Shown: positions 58,086 to 64,000 of the stretch, piece by piece
Position numbering within the stretch: position 1 is the stretch's first letter
How the letters are laid out: every line of letters begins with the position of its first letter
Assembly: GCF_045679555.1 (NCBI RefSeq)
Contig: NC_092087.1
Location: forward strand, 88,372,966 to 88,436,965
From: Salvelinus alpinus
Lineage: Eukaryota; Chordata; Actinopteri; Salmoniformes; Salmonidae
DNA: 64,000 nt
Direction of reading: 5' to 3'
The notes under the pieces: generated by a model
What the model was told of the DNA's origin: nothing
The model's database searches: none
The model's input: the letters and a program-made list of their open reading frames with translations, nothing else
Translations under genes and position numbers: made by a program

Positions 58086-58378
58086 CACATTTAGAAAGTA
58101 GCCTAGTCAGGGATGTAAGACAATCACATGCATCAACAGCATGTCAGAAAGGGATGTAAGACAATCACATGCATCAACAGCATGTCAGAAAGGGATGTAC
58201 TGGATCTACTGCTAAAGACCACATAGCTATTTACATTTCTTCATTTGAGGAGTGGGCCTACATTTTGCCTAAATGCAGCCCATTTTCAACGTAGTATTTT
58301 CGTTAAATACAGATCCACAACAAAGTGTTGACTGTTCTATAGGGTTTCTTAATGTGTTTCCTCACATAATGTGACCCA

Positions 58379-58470
58379 TCACTCCTCATCAGCTGCATCA
58401 AAGTGCTACGGAAGGTTCCAGTGTTATAGACTAGAGCTCCCCCTACTGGCATCTCAACATTACTGCAGCC
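58379..58470 (-). promoter_or_regulatory. Shared upstream module (short gene B copy)
   Basis: Same block as 24551-24640, single copy. Confidence 0.4.
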
Positions 58471-58906
58471 TTCTGTCTCTCTTCAAATGTCACAATCATG
58501 TCCTCATCCACTTGGATAAATAACAAAATAAGAAACTGGTAACAAGATGCCTGAGACTGAGATCCCGATTCCCAACCGTTTCCCAAGTGTGCAAGTTCAC
58601 TCTTTCCGTCATGGATTTAAAAGTATGAGACTGGTGTGAACATTGGAGTTTCCATATTTGTTTGCTGAATCCATATCAGTGGAACAGGTGAAGCTGAAGT
58701 CTTTGCCCTATACACAGTCTATGTCTTTGACAGGGACCAGAGAAACGAACGAGGGATTCACATTTTCTCAAAATGCTTTTTCATCCATGTTTTTTTTTTC
58801 TGTGATTGACACTCGACTAGTGAATTCAGACAATCCGATCAGAGAGCGAAACATGCAAATCTAAGATGCTCACAAGGTCTACTTCGGGGAAGAAGTGGGC
58901 GGATAC

Positions 58907-59360
58907 TGTAACGGTTGTTCTCTTCCTCGTCTGAGGAGGAGCATGGATTGGACCAAAACGCAGCTTGTGTGGAATACATGATGAATTTATTTAAACAAGA
59001 CGAACACGAAGCACACTTGAGAAATTACAAAACAATAAACGACGTAGACCGACCTGAACATGAAAACTTACAGAACACGAAGAACGCACGAACAGGAACA
59101 GACTAGACAAACGAAACAGTTCCGTGTGGTACAACACTGACACGGAAGACAATCACCCACAAACAAACAGTGAGAACAGCCTACCTTAATATGGTTCTCA
59201 ATCAGAGGAAACGTAAAACACCTGCCCCTGATTGAGAACCATATCAGGCAAATACAAATGAACCCAACATAGAAACACATAACATAGAATGCCCACCCAG
59301 CTCACGTCCTGACCAACTAAACAGATACTAAACAAAGGAAATAAGGTCAGGAACGTGACA
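58907..59360 (-). mobile_element. Solo LTR in block B spacer
   Basis: 454 bp, TGTAACGG...CGTGACA, flanked by GATAC (58902-58906 and 59361-59365). The block A sequence near 36270 is the empty site. Fossil. Confidence 0.85.
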
Positions 59361-60029
59361 GATACAGGGGATACCAGCGGAGGATTCAAACAGAAGATGG
59401 CATCAGATAAAGATACAAATGAAAATACACAAAATAAAATGTCAAATAACATTTGAAAATGTAAAAAAATCGATACAGAATAAACCACGCATGTAAAGAT
59501 ACTGTGTTATTAAGAGTGGACGTGGAACTGACATATGAATTCAGTGAACTAGCTATCTCAGCTGGCTTGTTAGCTACATGAAGCAGATGTTGTTCAGAGA
59601 ACCCGAAAGCTAGCCAGCTAGAAGTTAACTCTGTTACCTCTGACAATCAAGTGATGTGACTTCCATAAACTGGCATTTTTGTGCATCACACAGCTTCTTG
59701 AACAAAGTGGATTGTGAACTATACGGCGCGTTGCCGCTGAATTACAGCGGCATGTTTATGATTTGTTTACGATTTGTTTACACTTCACACATTAGTAATG
59801 TTTTGATAAAAGTAATAATAAACATTGCATCAAGCAGAACTACTACCTGCATTTTGTGGCAAAATTGTGCTCTAACTTTGTCAAAGAAACATTTAAACAA
59901 ATATTTGAAAAAATCTAGCAAACTATATATAAAGTGTATAGAAACTAATTTAATTTATTTGGGTAACAGACAACAAATTTTACTTGCTGTAAAAAAAAAT
60001 GTTTAAGCTGGTAGCATCATACCCAAGAA

Positions 60030-60293
60030 AGACTCGCTGTCAATGGTGCTTTAACAAAGTACTGAGTAAAGAGTCTGAATACTTACGTAATGTGATACTT
60101 CAATTCTGTATTTTTTATCAATTTGCAAACCTTTCTAAAAACCTGTTTTTGCTTTGTCATTATGGGGTATTGTGTGTAGATTGATGAGGGGAAAAAATTA
60201 TTTAATTAATTTTAGAATAAGGCTGTAACGTAACAAAATGTGGAAAAAGTCAAGGGGTCTGAATACTTTCTGAATGCACTGTATATTATTAGA
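60030..60293 (+). mobile_element. Tc1-like right-end remnant (block B)
   Basis: Paralogue of 36925-37192. Confidence 0.8.
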
Positions 60294-60297
60294 TACT

Positions 60298-60615
60298 ATT
60301 ATAAACCAGGTAGTTTGTGTCCTGGATGCTGATTGGCTGAATAAGCATTTAATTTCATGTACTGTATATCAGACAATAGAACACTGGTATGACACAAAAA
60401 TATTTGTTTACTTTCTATTTATGTTGGTAACCAATTTATAATAGCAATAAGGCCCTCTGGCTTGTAGTATATGGTCAATATACCACGGCTAAGGGCTGTA
60501 TCAAGGCACTCTGCATTGTGTTGTGCAGAAGAACAGTCATTAGCCGTGGTACAGTATATTGGCCAATATACCACACCCCCTCTGACCTTATTGCTTAATT
60601 ATACCACTAGTTTGA
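60298..60615. mobile_element. Palindromic MITE (block B)
   Basis: Paralogue of 37198-37515. Confidence 0.6.
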
Positions 60616-60727
60616 ATATACGGGTCCAGATATACAAGGTCTTCTTGGTTCTGGGTTTGTTGTGTTCAGTTCTTCTTGGTTCTGGGTTTGTTGTGTTCAG
60701 GTCTTCTTGATTCTGGGTTTGTTGTGT

Positions 60728-63306
60728 TCAGTTCTTCTTGGTTCTGGGTTTGTTGACTGTGCTGTAGAGAACAGAGGAGTCCTCCTCAGCTGCTTGTTCC
60801 ACCGTGGGCCTGGAGAAAGAAACAGACGTTAAACTGAAATTGAGTCCCAAATGGCACCCTACTCCCTTATAGTGCACTACTTTAGACCAGTAGTGAACTA
60901 AATAGGGAATAGGGTGCCATTTGGAATGCAAGCAGAACAGTTACTCAAAACCCTCATCACATCACATCACTCCTTCATTATAGACATGTCATAGTAACTG
61001 TCTTGAGATGTATATTGTAGAGTTTGTAGTTTCAGGAAATGTCATTTGGCCTGAAGAAAACCCCTGGAACCTTTCAGACATTAAAACTGTGACTTTTCAA
61101 AATGTCCACTGTTACACCATAGTACGAGTTCAATGAAATGTCATATGACATGAAGATTTCTCCTTCAACCCTTCAGATAGTGATGGAGGGAGTTCTCAGG
61201 GAGCAATGAGGGGTCACTAGGGGTCAACTGTTTTGCTTATTTTAATGACATCATTGTCCTCTCCTCCAATAAGCAGCAGCATATGAATGACCTTGATGCT
61301 GTCTGTGTGTTCACAATGTTCTATATAGTCTAGACTCTATGTTGTTGTAATGGCAGAATATGCTCACTGGGTGGCAGAACTGGGGAGGTTGAATTTCACA
61401 GCAGTGTATTGGACATCTTGGTCCTGTTTCTGTGGTTGATGCAGCTGGACGGTGGAGTACAGAGGCACATCCTGGTTTTTGGAACGAGAGAAGTGGACGC
61501 TGGTGTAGTGAACATCATCCTGGTCGTCTGTGGCTGCTGTCTGTGCTGCAGTAGGGATCATGACCATGCCTGAGATGTTGTCATACACTGGACTAGAGTC
61601 TCCCTGATGGGAGGAAAGAACAGACAACATGAGGAGTGGAAATGTTCCACAAAGAATACACAGTAATCACAGTCATCTTCTGATTCCAACAGACTCACCT
61701 GTCCATCATCTGCTGTGTCTCTTGTGTTGGAGGTGGATGTGGAGGCCTTCTTCCTGTTGTACATTAATTAATGTATGAAGATATCAATCAATCAATAAAT
61801 TAAGTTACTTTTATTTTTATTTTTTTAACCTTTATTTAACTAGGCAAGTCAGTTAAGAACAATTTCAAATTTACAATGACTAAAGTGAAATTATATAAAA
61901 AGATATGCAATCTCACTCACCTGGACCACATGAGTCCAGAGAAACAGAGGATGAGAACCAGAACAACCACTATGATTCCTACAGCTACAGTCACAACTGA
62001 GGTTTGTTTCCCTATAATAAAATATGGATGATATGAGTACATGGCATGTTCTTATAATATAAAATCTAACACATTATAGAATATCAACACAATGTTAATA
62101 TTTTGGGATCTTATAATACTTGTGACATCATAAGCCAACACATAATTATAAACCAAAGTGTAATCAGTCAAAACAAAATGATTAAGATCAGCTTGAAACC
62201 TGTCAATTTGTGTTGAAGTATTGAAGATGTAACTTTACCTGCTACAATGATCATCAGAGCTGTAGAGTTCATAGATCCTCTTCCATTCTGGGCCTCACAG
62301 TAATATTCTCCTCTGTCCTCAGAGATGATGTTAGTGATGCTGTAACTCTGTCCTGATGCTTTTGGTGAGGTTACGTTCTTCTTGTACCAGGTGTATTTGT
62401 CCACAGGTGGGTTGGCATCACTGCTGCAGGTCAGAGTCACTGAACTGCCCTCCACTATTTCACCAGAGGGACTGACTGACATTGAGGTGTTCTTTGGGCC
62501 ATCTGGTGGACAATATGTAACAACAGTGTATTAAATAGTGTTTTTCTTGTTATTGAAATATTAATTTAAATGTGATCCTGTGATCAAAAGATGAGGTTAG
62601 GTGTATTTACACTGAACGTCCACAGACACAGAAGAAGAGTTGAGACGTCCATATTTATTCTCAGCCTCACAGTAGTATTCTCCACTGTTCTCAGAGCTGA
62701 TGTTAGTGATGCTGTAACTCTGTCCTGATGCTTTTGGTGAGGCTATGTTCTTCTTGTACCAGGTGTATTTGTCCACAGGTGGGTTGGCATCACTGCTGCA
62801 GGTCAGAGTCACTGAACTGCCCTCCACTATTTCACCAGAGGGACTGACTGACACTGAGGTGTTCTGTGGAGCGTCTGGTAAAGGAGAATTCGTCAGAGGA
62901 TTATTAAGGTGCAATTACAACCTCACATGACATATATCAAAATCTGTGAAGCCAGACTATCAAAAATAAGAATCCACTTACACAAAACATGAACAGGAAC
63001 ACATGTGACACTGAGCTGTACTTTACTCACATTTCACATCAATGTCGATTGACTCAGACGTCCCTGTTTTAATCCCATTCCAGGCCTCACAGTAGTACTC
63101 TCCAGTGTCAGATGACTTGATATGATTGAAGACAGGATGTGGTCCTGTGTTCACATAGGAGAACTGATAGTGACCTCCATTCTTCTTGTACCAGGTGTAT
63201 TTGTCCACAGGTGGGTTGGCATCACTGCTGCAGGTCAGAGTCACTGAACTGCCCTCCACTATTTCACCAGAGGGACTGACTGACACTGAGGTGTTCCTTG
63301 GACCAT
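60728..63306 (-). CDS. CD22/Siglec-like inhibitory receptor, gene 3 (3' part)
   Basis: Seven exons of the tail half: 63031-63306, 62611-62874 and 62239-62502 (three C2 domains of the SVSPSGEIVEGSSVTLTC type), 61921-62011 (TM), 61699-61753, 61368-61603 and 60728-60809 (cytoplasmic). Lengths and phases equal those of genes 1 and 2. ITIM-like VHYTSV, VQYTAV and VLYSTV; also PVYDNI and PLYSTV. The donor after 62611 is GTAAAT. The V-set part and signal peptide must lie beyond the right edge. By position it is the long-gene partner of short gene B, as gene 2 is of gene A. Confidence 0.85.
60846..60930. mobile_element. Palindromic short repeat in last intron (copy 3)
   Basis: Near-identical to 37778-37862. 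Confidence 0.6.
61800..61875 (-). mobile_element. HpaI-type SINE tail remnant
   Basis: aacctttatttaactaggca followed by agtcagttaagaac is the reversed 3' tail of HpaI SINEs. Head missing. Located in an intron of gene 3. Confidence 0.7.
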
Positions 63307-63352
63307 CTGGTGTTGAAGATGACAGAAAAAATAACAACTCATATAACATGTA

Positions 63353-63749
63353 TGTAACGCTCGTCGTAATCCTCCTCGTCTGAGGAGGAGTAAGGATCGG
63401 ACCAAAGCGCAGCGTGGTTTGAATACATACTTTAATTATTTAAACGAAGACGAAAAACACTTGACAAAATACAAAACAATAAACGACGTGAACAAACGAA
63501 CGAAAACTGTACCGTGTGGTGAACAAACACAGACACGGCAACAATCACCCACAAACAAACAGTGAAAACAGTCAACCTCAATATGGTTCCCAATCAGAGA
63601 CAATGACAAACACCTGCCTCTGATTGAGAACCATATTAGGCCAAACAATAAACCCAACATAGAAATACATTACATAGAATGCCCACCCAGCTCACGTCCT
63701 GGCCAACTAAACAAGACTGAACAAAGGAAATAAGGTCAGGAACGTGACA
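63353..63749 (-). mobile_element. Solo LTR in gene 3 intron
   Basis: 397 bp, TGTAACGC...CGTGACA, flanked by ATGTA (63348-63352 and 63750-63754). Fossil. Confidence 0.85.
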
Positions 63750-63768
63750 ATGTAAGACACCAAGAGGT

Positions 63769-64000
63769 GATGTAAATTAGTATTGATTAGTATATTACAC
63801 TGACATGTAGAACCATGTATTACAGAGATGATGTAAATTATTATAGATTAGTATATTACACTGACATGTAGAACCATATATTACAGAGATGATGTAAATT
63901 AGTATAGATTAGTATATTACACTGACATGTAGAACCATGTATTACAGAGATGATGTAAATTAGTATAGATTAGTATATTACACTGACACGTAGAACCATG
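63769..64000. repeat. 61-bp minisatellite, running off the right edge
   Basis: Units of 61 bp (gatgtaaattagtatagatt, agtatattacactgacatgt, agaaccatgtattacagaga t), nearly four copies visible, intronic to gene 3. Confidence 0.9.

Overview
The window looks like a salmonid fish chromosome (Salmo, Oncorhynchus or a relative). The evidence is the repeat content: Tc1-like transposons with typical salmonid ends, tRNA-derived SINEs of the HpaI/AvaIII type, 5S rRNA-derived SINEs, an L2 LINE, many TGTCACG/TGTAACG...CGTGACA solo LTRs, palindromic MITEs and abundant minisatellites. All assignments were made by reading the sequence; no database search was run.

Left part (1-14 kb): a truncated Tc1 element, several minisatellites, one exon with AT-hook-like motifs, a decayed GIMAP GTPase gene, a RING/B-box exon of a TRIM gene with no later exons, a SINE, and a 3.7 kb L2 LINE that landed inside a 56-bp minisatellite. 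At 14.06 kb there is a single EF-hand exon of a Kv-channel-interacting protein (KCNIP) gene. A 28-bp array with a 100-base assembly gap follows.

Main part (15.9-64 kb): a minus-strand cluster of inhibitory immunoglobulin-superfamily receptors of the CD22/Siglec-like type. Gene 1 (16259-22641) and gene 2 (37663-47404) can be traced exon by exon. All their Ig exons are symmetric phase 1, their exon lengths add up to whole reading frames (1086 and 1192 codons), and each ends in a transmembrane exon and three cytoplasmic exons with ITIM-like tyrosines. Gene 3 (from 60728) has the same tail and runs off the right edge. Two short V-domain/TM/single-ITIM genes, A (33383-34693) and B (55789-57616), lie between them. 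Each is damaged, but in a different exon. Non-coding first exons with TATA-like boxes lie upstream of each receptor, and a shared upstream module lies 0.3-0.8 kb further out.

History: about 23 kb, containing a 44-bp array, an orphan first exon, a short gene, a spacer and a long gene, is tandemly duplicated (from about 30.4 kb and again from about 53.3 kb). An older duplication joined a KCNIP 3' end to a CD22-like gene (14-25 kb and 25.5-32 kb). The second receptor of that pair survives only as 3'UTR, intron-1 and first-exon scraps. Several insertions (solo LTRs, a SINE, a 3 kb two-LTR element) occur in only one of the paralogous copies, whose empty sites can be read in the other. One solo LTR sits at the first-exon splice donor of short gene A.
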